64,000 nucleotides of DNA from Siphonodentalium dalli (Eukaryota > Mollusca > Scaphopoda > Gadilida > Siphonodentaliidae): positions 155,085,152 through 155,149,151 of the forward strand of contig CP136066.1 in assembly GCA_032622095.1 (NCBI GenBank). The letters are read 5' to 3'. Below, piece after piece: positions 44,800 through 57,547 of the stretch. Below the pieces are notes generated by a model that did not search any database, had not been told where the DNA came from, and saw nothing but the letters and a program-made list of their open reading frames with translations. Positions within the stretch are counted from its first letter, which is position 1, and each line of letters starts with the position of its first letter. The translations under genes were made by a program, and so were the position numbers.

Positions 44800-46827
44800 G
44801 AGGACAATGATGGTGACCAGTTCAGAAATTCAGCCTCTGACATTGTTATTGATTGATTAAAATTAATTTTAAAAAATCTAAATCTAAAACTGTTCCATTT
44901 TTTATTTTAAATGTGTCAATAAATTGTTTTCAAGATGTAATCAGGCTTCCAAACCAATTTTTAAGAAAGTTATGTTTTATTTAGATTGTATTGTATAATA
45001 CTTACGCATTCGCACTGTGGAACATGCATGCAGGATGTTGGTATTTCAAAATTATATCACATGATGTCGCACGCTGACCATCACTTACTTTAATTTCTGT
45101 ACAGACCAAACTTGCAACGAATTGCGGGACTAATGTTGAAAATAGGCACTTAATGCTCTGTTATCTTCCAGTTGACTCGATTGAGTGTAAATATAAGTAA
45201 TGAATGTTCCACACAAAATGTCAGACCATAATTCTTTGGTTTTTATTGGTCCAGTTTACATGTCATTTTTTTGCTTTCAACAGAATGTTATGTTAAATTA
45301 GATTTTATGTTGTTGTAACTGGAGGTCTGGAACCCTGAACACATCTTTAATATATAATGTCAACACGGCTGCAATAACTATAATGTGGCCTAACGTAAGC
45401 TTAAGGTTAGAAAACAAAACAACAAGTCGGATTGAAGGCAGTATGACGACCACGTGTTTTATGTTGTGTTTACAGAAATGTTGGCATCAATTCGGAGTAA
45501 TGGGCGGAGCTTCGGTAAAAGGTAGTAAAATAAACCGAACTGATCGACACATAATGCCAGTTATTTCTCAATAAAACACTTTTTTTCAGATGACAATCGA
45601 AAGGAACGATTCAGTTATTGGTGTCAACTGGCATTCATTTGTGTTTCAATGAAATCGTACTTACAATTTACTTGAAAACACCAAAACATTGTCAGATTGT
45701 TTGCACACTACATCGATCACCTGTCCGGGAACACAAGTGTCGTACACAGAGAATCCATCTTTTCGTAGTACTTATAACCACGGAAAACTTGGAAGTAATA
45801 ACTTTTTGGCGCGCACTGACTTAAACGTCCTCGCAGACACCACTGTAAACAATGGGGTTGTGGGACGAAAATATCGTCGCTGGAGGTCGCCCAAATCGGG
45901 ACTGGGTGAGGCTCATGATGTTGCGCTTCCGCAGGCCGATCATGTGTCGTCTAAGCCAATCAGCATTAATCTTATTTGACTAAAGTGATGCCCCCCCCTT
46001 TCCGATGCCGCGTGAAACTCCCGGGAATTCCCAAGGGGTTTTTGAGGGCGCCGCTTAGAAGAGTTTTTATTTTTCAAAAAGGTACTTACAATTAACCTTT
46101 TTTGGAGTTTCACACGGCATTCAAAATGTCTAATTATGCTCTTTATAATGCACTTACCTCCATTTGACGATATGTAGTATTAGCCAGTGGGATCTAAGTC
46201 AAGAACAAATGCCAAAAAGTCACAAAAATTTTTGCGCACAAAAAAACGAGGAAAATCGGCAACTTTGACGTCGCAAAAAAAATATTTATAAAAGTAAGAC
46301 CCATATAATATTTATAACGTCGTCATTGTGAGATCACATTCTACCAGGCTGTGGATTGCCATTTTATTTGAATTTATTATTAAAAGATATAATTAATCAA
46401 AAAGTGCTCACTTTTGTAATTTTTGAATTACGTCGTGACGTTGAACATCCCTACTGTCAACTCAACAGCTGCCCCAATTCAACAATTACGACAGCCCTCT
46501 TCTCCTTGTCTGCATAGCAGATGGCTGATATGTGGTATCTCCACCAATGTCAGTCCAAGAAGTTTGTGAACTTTGTGCCATTTTTGAATTTTTTCTTTTC
46601 GTGGTATTTACAACATGACCAGTGCGACAATGGTCATGTGACAGCTACGATCGCGCGCGTTGCCAAGGTGACACCACGATTTTCCTGGTAAAAATAAAAC
46701 AGTGCTTGATCACTACGATTTGGTTACGATATTGTCGTGGGCATGCGTACTGGATGCTCCACCTGCGATTTCCCAACACTTACGATTTTAATCGCAGCGT
46801 GTGCGATGGCACTAAAACTGCGGAAAA
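44800..46827. other. Non-coding stretch
   Basis: No supported gene; open frames at 45383..45979 have no coding signature. TGCCGCGTGAAACTCC (46005) and the inverse GGAGTTTCACACGGCA (about 46107) form an inverted pair ~120 bp across, perhaps a small MITE. A short CATGACCAGTG / CAATGGTCATG stem is at 46614. Confidence 0.5.
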
Positions 46828-47712
46828 TATTTTTCAGAGCATATGCAACCGGCATATCGATAGTTCGTGTATTTGTCAACATATATTATACCTCCTTCCA
46901 AATTGAGTACACATAATGCCAGCCTGTTCTCGCTGAAATAAGTTCATATTTATTGAACCTATTCCAGGGCTGAAATAAGCTCGCATTGGCTATATTTAGA
47001 TGTGAAATAAGCCCAATATGGGCCTAAACGCTGGTTTTTAAAACAGCCCGATGTGGGACTATTTCAATATTAAATAAGCCGTATTGCACTTATTTTAGGT
47101 GGAAAAATAGCAAAATAAAAAAAAATCACGACTTGACGAATGTACACTTAAATGGATTAAGCACACTGTGGGTTTAGTTCAGAATCAAATAAGTCCAATA
47201 TAAACCTATGTGAATATTTATAGGTCCACTATGAAGCTATTACGACGAGAATGTGTTGAAGACATTCGTCTAACTTATTTGTTTCTTTTCCAACAAAGAA
47301 ACGTATTGCCCTAAGAATAAATCGACATGGGCAACGACACCCTCTTGTATCGTACACCATTATCAAATACTAAAACATAACCACTCTTAATGTATTTCCT
47401 ATCAAGCCAATAACCTGCATGGATGGGTGAAAACATATTCCTCGCGTAAATGGGCGAATAATTATATCTAGTTGGGATTGATTACGAAATCCTATTGTCA
47501 ACTGTTTTTCGAAGAATTATTTCCTGCTTTAACCACCGATAACACATGTGGAAGCGCCCTTAAGAGCCGATACCAACTATTATTCGGCCCCACTACCTCG
47601 TCAACCATGAGCGAGCATTATGTTGTTGGATCTCTAAGATTTACAAGGCGGAGCTACTCCCCCACATGCTTTATAGGTAGCACCGAGACGCCACGCGTGT
47701 GACATCCAAATG
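46828..47712 (+). repeat. ~0.9-kb dispersed repeat, copy B
   Basis: Same order and orientation as 5093..6010. Blocks such as CGATAGTTCGTGTATTTGTC and GATTACGAAATCCTA are shared, with substitutions and indels. Not coding: the shared open frame is altered in length and sequence at its ends. Confidence 0.85.
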
Positions 47713-49200
47713 GTCATGTCTCTTTCAGTACCATTTAGTCGAGAAGAGTCACGCAGTCGGCACACATGGCATAGCAAATAATTGCCAAATGTTACTTGTT
47801 CACCCTGTTGGAAGCTTGAAAAGAAAAACTAAAAGTTATTGAAAATAAGCCATACGAGCATGACAAGGACAAACTCCAAGCATATTATGCTTAACTCATA
47901 TCGCGCATAGCGACAAACATTTTTCGTGTATGGCCGCTGACTCCTGGGGACGTCTCGATAGTGTAACGACGCCTCAGATTTGTCATCAAGAAGAGATGCC
48001 TCTCTCAGTCTTCTCTGTTCGGGAACATCAGAACCAGAATTGTCTACTTGCAGTTGCGATGTGATCCCAGTTGATGCAGGCTGCCATTACACGTCATGTG
48101 AACCACACACGTACTCTGCAAAATGTACATCAAACGCTCGAAGATAAAGATGTCAAAGCACACATAGGCCCAAACATTTATAGCTTACCGTAACAGTACC
48201 GTAGTCAACAAGAGGAATTCAGTTGCTGACAAATAAAACAAACCGGAGTTAATGATCGTGAACCAAAATATCAAATTTAGGCAATGTGCAAGTCGTAGAT
48301 GGTCCGCAGAACATGCAGCATCTATTGAACAGAAACTAATCGAACTTGGCCTTTATTTTGTGGTTGAGAACATATACTAACTTTGGTTGAGACATTCAAA
48401 ACTGGAGTTATTCGAAGGAAATCGAAATGTTAACAAACACCTAATGATATCTGCTTCCCAAACTTAAAACAGCCATTTGCGCGCGCGGCATGGAACCAAA
48501 AATAGCGTTCGGTGTCTGTCTATTCCCGATATGGTAGCAATAAAGAGCGTTTTTTTCACGTTCTTCGCGAAAAATGTAAAATTGCTTTTTTAAACTGTGG
48601 AAAGTATTTTTCAGAGCATATGTTGACATTTTCATCATACTACTGTTCTTATCAAAATTATGCCATTGACATTTCTGTACCAAAAATAAAGATGCCTTTT
48701 CTTAAGTAAACAATATTTGAAGGGAAATTATTTTATTTTTTTTGAAATGCAAATTGATTACCTATAAAAATCGTAATAGTCTATGCTTTATTATTATCAC
48801 TTTATAGGGCGTTCGATATGCCTTTAGCACTGTTATACCGGGCGTTCGAAATGACGTAACACTCGGCATTTTTGCGGGCCGAAATTGGATCGTGCTCTGT
48901 TTTCAATAACGGCCCGCAGAAAATATGCGCAGCAGAATTACCTCCCTTCTCAATTTGCGCTTCCGTTTTAGGCAAATCGCTAACGAAAAATGGGAACAGA
49001 CTATCAGTAATTTACTCATGTTTTCCACTAATTTACAATCGGATAATTCCTGTTTTTCGAAGGATTATTACCCCAAAGGTTAGTATACATAGTTATTTTG
49101 ATATGCCAATGTCTCAATTTTCGCAAATCGTCCTCAATACTTGGTTGATTTATCACATATATTCGATGCAATCAAATGTCATGTGATTAAGAAGAATGTA
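47713..49200. other. Non-coding stretch with a short third repeat copy
   Basis: 48557..48625 repeats the block at 5056..5120 (ACGTTCT-CGCGAAAAAT ... GTGGAAAGTATTTTTCAGAG). Otherwise nothing recognisable. Confidence 0.55.
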
Positions 49201-49241
49201 AACACAAACAGACGACCGATCGATCTGTCAAAATTCTGAAA

Positions 49242-50761
49242 ATGTCGCAATCGAGCGAACTAAATGATAATGAACTAGATTTGCTGGAAAAGAGTGTAAT
49301 TCCACAAAGCACAACAAGGGCTACTAAATATGGACTGAACAAATTTGATGATTGGCTAGAAAAGCGGAACAAATCTGTTGACATTTATACTGTTACGCCC
49401 GAGTGTTTGAGTGAGATTCTAAGAAAGTTTTACGCCGAGGTGAAACCTCAAAAACAAGTACTCTTTCCGGTTTAAGGACAGCTCTTCATCGCGACATTAC
49501 CTCGGCTCCAATCAGTAGGGCGATAAATATCCTTCAGGACAAGGAGTTCCAGAGTGCAAATAAAATGTACGTGACAAGATGCAAACTTTACATGCAAACT
49601 GGAAATCCGAAACCAAGACACAAACCTACTATTGAGGACGAGGACATGCGAAAGATTGGGATTTATCTCTCAAACTACACCTCAGCTCCAGAAATCCTAC
49701 TGGAAGCACTCTGGTTTTATCTATGCTACAACTTGTTGGGAGAAGGGGCCGCGAAGGTTGGACCAAAATGTCTAAAGGCACGTTCAAGATCTCCAAAGAT
49801 TCCGACGGGATCTAATTTGTAGAGATGTGCGAGGCCGAGGCCACCAAAAATCACCAGGGCGGTGGGTCCAGAGGAAATGATTATAATAATCAGAGAATGT
49901 ATGGTGACGGTGTGGTTATCTTTAAGTTCTACCTTTCCAAACTGAATGACACTTGCGACCGTCTTTTTCAACATCCTCGCAAAACGTACGGTCCCGATGA
50001 TTGTTGGTACCAGAATGCACCTGTAGGGAAGAACACACTGTCGACCATGATGCAACGGATTTCCCAGAAGGCATGTCTGTCACAAATTTATACGTGCCAC
50101 TACGTACGTGTTTCGACCGTTACCAACCTTGATTTGGGCGGTATGAATCTGGAAACCATCCGTAATATCACCAACCATAGAAGCCTCGAAAGTCTAAAAC
50201 ATTACAGTTTGGACAGTTCCACGGCTCAGAAGCGTGAATGTTCCACGATTTTGAATGCTTCGCTAAGTGTCAATCCTGACAATGTGTCATTAAGTGTCAA
50301 CCCTGATCCCGATGATGATTTTGAAACTCTGTTAGTACCTTCAATGGAGCGAACTTCAATGTCGACAATAGTATGATATAGACAGTTCTACTAGTATCCA
50401 AGATGATGTCTCCGAGTCATATTCCACAGTCGCTAGACCTGTAGCTAATGACAATGAACCTCCAATTGACTTTTTGAATAAACAGCCGCATATCATTGCG
50501 GAACCGGTCGGTGTTTTTCCAGTGGCTTCGCCGATGGCTAATGTTAATATCGCCCGAAATTATGATGGTGTTATCACCATACACAAAGACGCGCCGGCTG
50601 GGACTGTGTTTAGTTTGGATTTTCCCCATGGTGTTGTTAACAATAATAGTCCATCATCATGGCATAACCAACCTCAGAGCAATCTGCAGCACACCATGAT
50701 AACCGGTGGTACATTCAATAACTTCAAAAATCCAGTATTTATCGAAATAAAGACATGTTAA
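49242..50761 (+). pseudogene. Crypton-type tyrosine recombinase (DUF3504-like), broken copy
   Basis: Starts at ATG 49242 with the usual N-terminal core-binding part (TTRATKYGLNKFDDWLEKRN). A frame change near 49450 leads to a part like TLSGLRTALHRDIT and ISRAINILQDKEF. A second change near 49735 and a stop near 49820 precede the catalytic half at 49825..50376. There the recombinase signature is seen: CHYVRVSTVT (H-x-x-R) and ITNHRSLESLKHYS (N-H ... Y nucleophile). A stop near 50376 precedes a tail (50474..50761, NVNIARNYDGVITIH). At least three breaks, so it is inactive. The family cuts and rejoins DNA without transposase-type TIRs. It differs clearly in sequence from the second Crypton at 54022. 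Confidence 0.85.
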
Positions 50762-50847
50762 AGTGAACGTTGAAGTGACAATCTTATTATTCTGTTGTGA
50801 TTTGAAAATCAAAGTTGAAAGATTTATTGAATTGAAGAATAAATAGA

Positions 50848-50993
50848 CAAAACACAACGAGTGTTTGAATGGACGTGTTTTACACAACGAGTTGTGAATG
50901 GCGGAGGGATATATTTCGCGAGAGCGAAATATTTCCCTCCGCCATTCACAACGAGTTGTGTAAAACACGGTCCATTCAAACACGAGTTTTGTT
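50848..50993. repeat. ~146-bp near-perfect palindrome
   Basis: Arms with GTGTTTGAATGGAC, ACACAACGAGTTGTGAATGG and CGGAGGGA pair around TTTCGCGAGAGCGAAAT. Just downstream of the broken Crypton. Fold-back element or inverted duplication; no flanking duplication noticed. Confidence 0.88.
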
Positions 50994-50999
50994 CTGTTT

Positions 51000-51746
51000 T
51001 TATTCCATATCCTCGGATCAACAGATTCCGTTTATAAAATGGATGTTTTAGTCGTGTGCTTATTGAAACAACTCCCAATATTTTGTGGTGTTTATATGTC
51101 TTCGTAGTATAACCGGGCAAAATAAATTCCTGCTTACTACGCGATTAACACGCGCGTGTCGATCTATTCTTAGTGTGGAAGGCCAATAGCCAACTGGGCT
51201 GGAATGAGACGAAACGCCCCGATTATAAACTGAATCCGATACCCCAAAGAGCAAGAATTAACCTTTTGGGTTGACTTTAATTAACATTGGGATAAATGTT
51301 TCAACTGACTGATGTGAAAATTTAGCAATGGTGGGAGACTTTGAAATTTCTTTTCAATTAAAATGTGGGAATATGAGTGGATTTGGGAACTGTCATTTAC
51401 ATAGAAGGTAACTGACCGTTTTATGATTTCGCGACATTCAATTTAAACTGGATTTCCATTCAAAATTATTTTGGGTTCGTCATGTTTTACTAGTTGTTTG
51501 AGAGATATTTTCCACACTCGTCATTTGTATTGGAATTTTAAAAATGAACTTAATTTTCACTGACAGATACATCATAACTAACACATGGTAATGGTGGCGT
51601 TTCCTGTGTCAACATTTTAATTGCATTCTTTGTTGTTGACATGTGACAATGAATCTAAATATTTTCTGGAGACAGTGTCCATAGTGTAGTCGTACTGGTA
51701 GTGCTACCTTCTGTTTGTGACATTTTTTTGTTGATGTCAACATTGA
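51000..51746. other. Non-coding stretch
   Basis: No gene or element boundary recognised between the palindrome and the MULE remnant. Confidence 0.5.
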
Positions 51747-53512
51747 GGGTCCGTGAAGATTCGGCGGAGGGAAGATTCGGCAGGGAAGATTAGGCGGGTT
51801 TTATCGACCGAATCTTCCTAGGTTTATACCAATATATTGGGACGGGAGATTTTATGTTTTAAGTTTTATGAATTATGTGGACATATTTTTTAATAATATA
51901 TTGGATGAATAAATTAAATTAAATGAAGCTATTACTTTTATGATGTTTTATTTGAGATTATTTGTATGTTTTATGAGTGAATATTTTACAAGAATAAATT
52001 ACTTTTATTATTACTTTTGTTATTACTTTTATGATGTTTTGTCATTAGTTTGTTTGACATATTTTATGAGATTATTTTAGGTTTATGATAAGGTAAGTTT
52101 ATTGTGAATATATTGAAGTTATTACTTACAAATTCCGTGGTAAATCCAAATATCACGTTCGAACACTATAAGGAATTATGATTAATGAAGATTCAATGAG
52201 AAAACGAATAAAATTTTTGAGTTGTTCACACTCTGTTCACGTTGGCACCAAGTGTTTGTATAACAGTCGGTAGAATATACAGAGTCGTCTTTCTGATGCG
52301 GATATGATCTCAGTGAGAACTATTCGATGTTTGTTTAGATAAGTTTGCTGAGTGCATTTCAGTTCGAACTGATCAGTTGTTTGTTTTACCGCATCAGATC
52401 TAACGACTTTTAGACTATATAGTTGAATGAAATTGACTTCACCATGTCACATCTTCATCATGCCTTCGTACAACCTCCGTCAAAATCAGCTCATAGACTA
52501 CCCGTGTATTAAGTGTAATAGGAATGTACTTTATTATATATCAATTATGTACAGTAGTGTATAATGTGTTTTTCTATTTTCAGCTGCTTGGCAAGCCGTC
52601 CGTTCCGTTTTTCCTGGGACGGATATTAGGGCTGTGTATTCCATTGGTCGCAGGTCACATGTCAATAAAAAGTAATAAACGCTCTTTATTAATAAGTAAT
52701 AAACGCTCTTTATAATATATAAGTTAAACAAATGGTTAATGTGTTTACACATATTTTAATAAACAACTCATTCTTCACAACAAATGGTTAATAACACATA
52801 TAATAAAAATATATAAATAATATATAATAAACAATTCGTTCTTCATTTCAGCATGGCACCGAAGGATTAACAGCAAGTCTGGCCAACGCCTATCATTCTA
52901 CAAGCTGGTGCCGATTCTTCAACTTGTCGAAATTGCCGTTGCAGCCAGGGATCTCGAGACAGACGTGAGGAAGAAATACACAGAAATAGATACGAAGATC
53001 AGTGACCTATGGGCAAAATACAGAGAAGAGGACATCAGAATTCCTACAAGAAGTGACCAAGATCTACAGAATCGGCAAGGCAAAGAAATAAGAAGACAAG
53101 ACGACAACAAGACAAGAAGATAACAAGACAAGACTATTAGTTGATTTTGTATGTTTCAAATAAAGAATGCCGGTTATAAATGTATTTTAAATTGTTTTGT
53201 TTGTATTTCTGTTACACCTTATGTTATATCAGCTTGTGTAAATATGTTTCATCCATTCTAATAAGTCTAATAAAATATGTCATTACTAAAAATAAGTTAA
53301 TCAAGACCCTATAATCCCTCTAATTAGTTGTTATTGTTACAACAAAGAATAAGTGCGCACACAAGCTTAGTCCCACATAAGCCGTAATCCCCAAGCAAAA
53401 TCCCTCCACTAATTAGTTAGATTAAACGACTGGCCGAATCTTCCCTGCCGAATCTTCCCTCCGCCGAAAAATACATGGCCGAAACTTCCCTCCGCCGAAT
53501 CTTCCCGTTCCC
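51747..53512 (+). mobile_element. MULE (Mutator-like) transposon remnant with repeat-bearing TIRs
   Basis: The left end has GAAGATTCGGCGGAGGGAAG and a second GAAGATTCGGCAGGGAAGAT; the right end has the inverse motifs (CTTCCCTCCGCCGAATCTTC and others), three or four times. Between them are two exon-like pieces of a MULE transposase. Possible target duplication AACATTGA / AACATGGG is too degraded to be sure. About 1.77 kb, internally deleted. 51830..52560 and 53160..53400 are AT-rich filler. Confidence 0.75.
52584..53123 (+). pseudogene. MULE transposase C-terminal fragments
   Basis: The first piece, after TTTTCAG at 52583, reads AWQAVRSVFPGTDI and then, one base out of frame, GCVFHWSQ before CAG|GT. 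This is the MULE block around the third catalytic region (RGC-FHW-Q). The second piece, after TTTCAG (about 52851), reads WHRRINSKSGQRLSFYKLVP and continues into a helical, charged end (to 53123), like the C-terminal region of MULE proteins. The exons normally between and before are missing, and there is a one-base frame error. Dead copy. Confidence 0.7.
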
Positions 53513-54021
53513 AACATGGGTGTTGACATTGAGTGTCAAATAGACTTTGCAGAAAGTAGACTTCATATGAATTTAAAAGCATGAAGATATATGAACTGTA
53601 GTTTGCGATTAACAAAATCAAAATTAAATCAGACATGGCATGAATTTTTCTTTTCTTGTTTTCGTTTTTTTTATATGAAGATATGAAAAAAATATTTGAT
53701 ACGAGTAAAACAAACAAACAATTTATAACACATTGGGATTAGAATTGCATAGAAAGAGTGTTGATCGAAATAGTAATAATCGAAATGTTTTCTGTATTTA
53801 TAAGATTAAATTACATGTAGCCTGATTTAATTTGAATTTTGTTGTTCCAAATCACATGACAAATGTAGTTCAGTCATGAACGTAGTGCGTACCCTTTGGA
53901 AGCAGCAATCTGCACAAGCGGTCATGTTGAACTAAAGACATTACTGAAAAGTTTCATTCGAAAACAACAATCAAATTGGAAATGTGTTTTATTTATAACA
54001 TGATTAATCAGCTGTTAATGT
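53513..54021. other. Non-coding stretch
   Basis: No gene supported between the MULE remnant and the 3' end of the minus-strand Crypton. Confidence 0.5.
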
Positions 54022-55672
54022 TCAATCAGTCTCACTGTCGGTGTCAATGATAGGCATTATTCTGCGAGATTTTCTTGGAGGTGGCTCAGAACAGATGGCC
54101 TGACTATGGCTTGTTGAACTTGAATTTCCAAAGTTAAATTCAAATTTACCACCAGAAATATTGGCACTGGCGAACATTCCTCTGACAACATTTTCACGTT
54201 CAAGTTCTGGGTTTCCTGCAGATTTAACATTCTCATCAGATTGAACCAAAATGCGTTTGGCGACAGTTCTTTCAGCAGTAGTACTCGTACTTGGGCCTTG
54301 TATTGCAAGTGTCCTTTTATTACTGAAATTGTTTTGTAAAACATTGCACATGTCCCGTTGTTGATCAATACTTGCTATTGCATAATTGTTCAGGCTATTC
54401 ACGTTCTTATGTCCAGAAAGTTGTGTTATCGTCAGTGGATCAAAAACGGCATGAACCAAATTTGTGATGCATGTTTTTCGTAGCGAGTGATTCATGAAGT
54501 TACCTTCCAGGCCAGCATTCTTTGCCATTGTCTGAATCATTTTTCCAAGTGTGTTCACCCCAACTGGTTGTGCTTTATACCACAACTGTTTCGGTATAGT
54601 GTGTTGGCGAAAGGCACTATTTATTCCCAGATAAAATGGCGATTCCGATTCCATCATGACAGCCAGTCTATTTTGTCGGTAAAGTTTATATGCTTCAATC
54701 GGGCATCTTGCAGGGTCTGTCCTATTGGCAAATAATTTCGAGTTGAAAGCTCTTGTTGAACTGCTATTGCCATCTCTTGTTTTGCTCAGTCTCTCATTAA
54801 ATTCAAGGAATTCATCATCGTTCTCATCCTTTTTTAACTTAATGTCACCCGATTTAAGTTGTCTGTTCTCATGGTTTCCTCTGAATCCCATTAGCATTGC
54901 ATTATTGAACCATATCAGATTCAGTAGGGCTGCTGCGTTGTTAACTCCCAATTGTCCTGTTTCCCATAAAATTTGTACCGCCCTGTCAGTTAATGTCTCA
55001 CCTTTGTTAGGACGGTTTCCCAAGCCTTTACCTTTCAGTTCTTTTCGGCGGGCTTTCAGGACATCTCTGCTCATTTTGAAATGCTCGCCGATCAGTAGAC
55101 TTTCATGGTACCCGGTCTCCCTCAGTTGCCTATCAATCCCCCGATGAAATCCGATCAGACTGTCAGGTTCGTAGTCTGTACCGTCTTCTTTCTTTGCAGT
55201 CATTAAAAATCCGCTTACATGTATGTCCAATTCTTCAGGTGGAATGTCATTGGGACTTCTATCTTCATTTTGACTGTGAAGATATTCGGCGAATTTCCTC
55301 ATGCATTTCAGTTTTCTTCACATTGTTAGGATTTCTTTTGCTTTGGATATATTCGTGCAAGCTTCGTGGCCCATTAACAACATGAAAGTTACTTGCAGTT
55401 GCACAAGCAGTGGCCGCACTATCACATTGTGTAGGACTTGTGTTGGACTGGCTTAAGCCTATTCTTATGGAACAATATTGCCTCAGCGATCGAATGTTTC
55501 CATTTACTGGCATTGTAACAGTTCTGATGGGGCTGGGTGCTTCGTTTTGAGAACATGGACATAACTCATTAAACTCAACATTAGCAGTAGCACTGCCAAC
55601 ATCTTCTTGAGATGAGTTCCCAACATCTTCAAAATCAATATTTGACACCACAAATTCTCCATATCGATCCAT
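54022..55672 (-). CDS. Crypton-type tyrosine recombinase (DUF3504-like), one frameshift from intact
   Basis: The main block (55302..54022, 426 residues) has the core-binding part (EPDSLIGFHRGIDRQL) and the whole catalytic tetrad region: R141 (MGFRGNHEN), H272-x-x-R275 (NHSLRKT), H298 (LSGHKN) and the nucleophile Y307 (SLNNYAIAS). A Ser-rich tail ends with an acidic patch. The N-terminal part (55672..55265, from ATG 55672) is in another frame; the two agree in the KKTE / MRKFAEYLHS area near 55305, where one extra base seems to shift the frame. An intron or a sequencing error could also explain it. If the frames join, the protein has about 550 residues. A DNA strand-exchange enzyme acting through a 3'-phosphotyrosine link, or a domesticated relative like those in animal ZMYM2/QRICH1 genes. 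No element ends were found. Confidence 0.85.
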
Positions 55673-56155
55673 TGTAGAGTAAATTTAAGAGAGAAATATA
55701 TCGCAGGTATAATTGTTGTTGTATTTGACAGCCGGCAGACGACTGAATTTTTATTAGGGGAGGGGGTTATTTTGTCCTTTATTTTTTTTATAAATCATCG
55801 TACGTATGGCCTTTTCATATTTTGTTTATATCCCAATTAAGTTTATTAATATTTTATTCATATTCAATCGTTTTATGATTACAAATTGCACTTTTTTGTG
55901 CATTTTCTACAATCAATCACGTACATCGAAAACCGGACATTAGTTTGTTGCTAGCGTTATCGACGTAAACAAAACACCGTCACAGGAATTTATTTTCCGT
56001 TTGCAAATCTTGGGAACCAGTCTAGAACGTCCGCGACACACCGGTAAAATAGTTCCGTTTCCGTATACCACTTGAGGTAGATGAAACAATGTAATCAACA
56101 GTACGGATTTCGTTGAATACAATGTTTACAATTAAACGGGTATGGAATAAATATA
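55673..56155. other. Non-coding stretch upstream of the Crypton
   Basis: AT-rich; presumably promoter side of the minus-strand Crypton. Nothing specific recognised. Confidence 0.45.
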
Positions 56156-56314
56156 GGTTATCACCACCATGTGTGTTTCTGAGATCCGTATTCAAGTCGA
56201 GCTGCCTTCTCTGGGCAGTCTATCGACGAGTCCGTAGGACGAGTCGATAGACAGCCCAGAGAAGGCAGCGAGACTTGAATACGGATCTCGGAAACACACA
56301 GGGTGATGATAACC
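56156..56314. repeat. ~159-bp near-perfect palindrome
   Basis: GGTTATCA-CACCATGTGTGTTTC, GAGATCCGTATTCAAGTC and CTGCCTTCTCTGGGC arms pair around GACGAGTCCGTAGGACGAGTC. Arms about 70 bp with a few differences. Confidence 0.88.
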
Positions 56315-57370
56315 AATTTATCTTACAATTGGTCCCATAAAAATGCAATAAAACTCAATTTAAAACAGGAACTATTTTATTACGCGCAACACACAACATA
56401 CACAATTCTCAGCACGCGACGTTGTGATAAGTCAAATTCTGAGAAATTCACGTCACTATTCAAATTCACTTTGGCTGGAATCCGATTCAATGAAGAGGCG
56501 ACGATATTTTCGTTTCATATGTTCGACATAATTGTCACTTTTAACAGGATAATTGTATTATTTTATGGTGCAATCTCCTTGGATAGTGATAGTGTTGGTG
56601 AGATGCATTGCCGGAGATGACTGTCCATTCATAGTTTTGGTGAATTTTGAACTTTCCGCACTTCGACAATCGAGTTCTGACTCGCACTAAAATAACCCAT
56701 TTAGAGGAAATGCAATAAATCACGGACTTTTCGTAAGTATTCTGTTTTATATCCTTAACATAAGATAAAATTAATTTGATTTTCCCTTCTGTATTTTATC
56801 GAATAAAAATGCGTTCAGTAGCTTTTGATCAAGACCGTACTGAATTACGGGGAATTCCCTACTTCGCTAAAATAGAAATTGTCAAAATAGTCCGTATTCG
56901 TGCGTGCTGTAAACAATGTGTAAACTTCGTTCCTTTTTCGATTTCCAAACATTTTTGGGTGGTTATTTTGAGCTTTTTGGGCCCTGTCTCCACATTTTGT
57001 CAACTTTATTGAACTAATTATTGATTATTTTACATTCGTAGCACACGAGTATATTATTTTACGACTTTTAGTTGGTTATTTAGACGTTTTGTTTTGAAAA
57101 CAAGGCAGTTGTCGAAACGCACGTGCATCAGCTGTTGCCATCGAAGATATCCTTGTTGCCATCCAGGATACAAGATCGGAAACCGCCTAGTCGTTTTCGC
57201 GTGTATTTGATGAAATATAGCTATATTGTAAGATAAAAGTTATTATTACTCCCCCCCTTCCCCACTCCACAAAAAGGCCCATATATTGGACTTTAATTGA
57301 AATAAACAATGTCATGAAGTCATTAACGGCCGAGTGAAATTTTGTGAAGTCATTAATGGCCCTGTGATAA
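56315..57370. other. Non-coding stretch
   Basis: Open frames of 60-105 codons lack coding features. Nothing else recognised. Confidence 0.5.
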
Positions 57371-57547
57371 TAATAACATGATTTTCAAGGGCGTTATGGT
57401 TCAGTACCGGCCCTCCCGGAATGATTAACAGCCCTCGGGCTCTTAGCGGCCCTCGACTTCGTCTCGGGCCGCTAATATGCCCTCGGGCTGTTAATCATTC
57501 CTGTCGGGCCATTACTGAACCATAACGCCCTTTAAAATCATGTTATT
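57371..57547. repeat. ~177-bp near-perfect palindrome
   Basis: Arms ATAACATGATTTTCAAGGGC, GTTATGGTTCAGTA, GGAATGATTAACAGCCC pair around GGCCCTCGACTTCGTCTCGG. Differences are few, so the hairpin would be long and GC-rich in the middle. Confidence 0.88.

Noticed and set aside
54057..54368. Alternative 103-codon frame inside the Crypton
   Set aside because: Frame shadow of the recombinase C-terminal half, which carries all conserved motifs.
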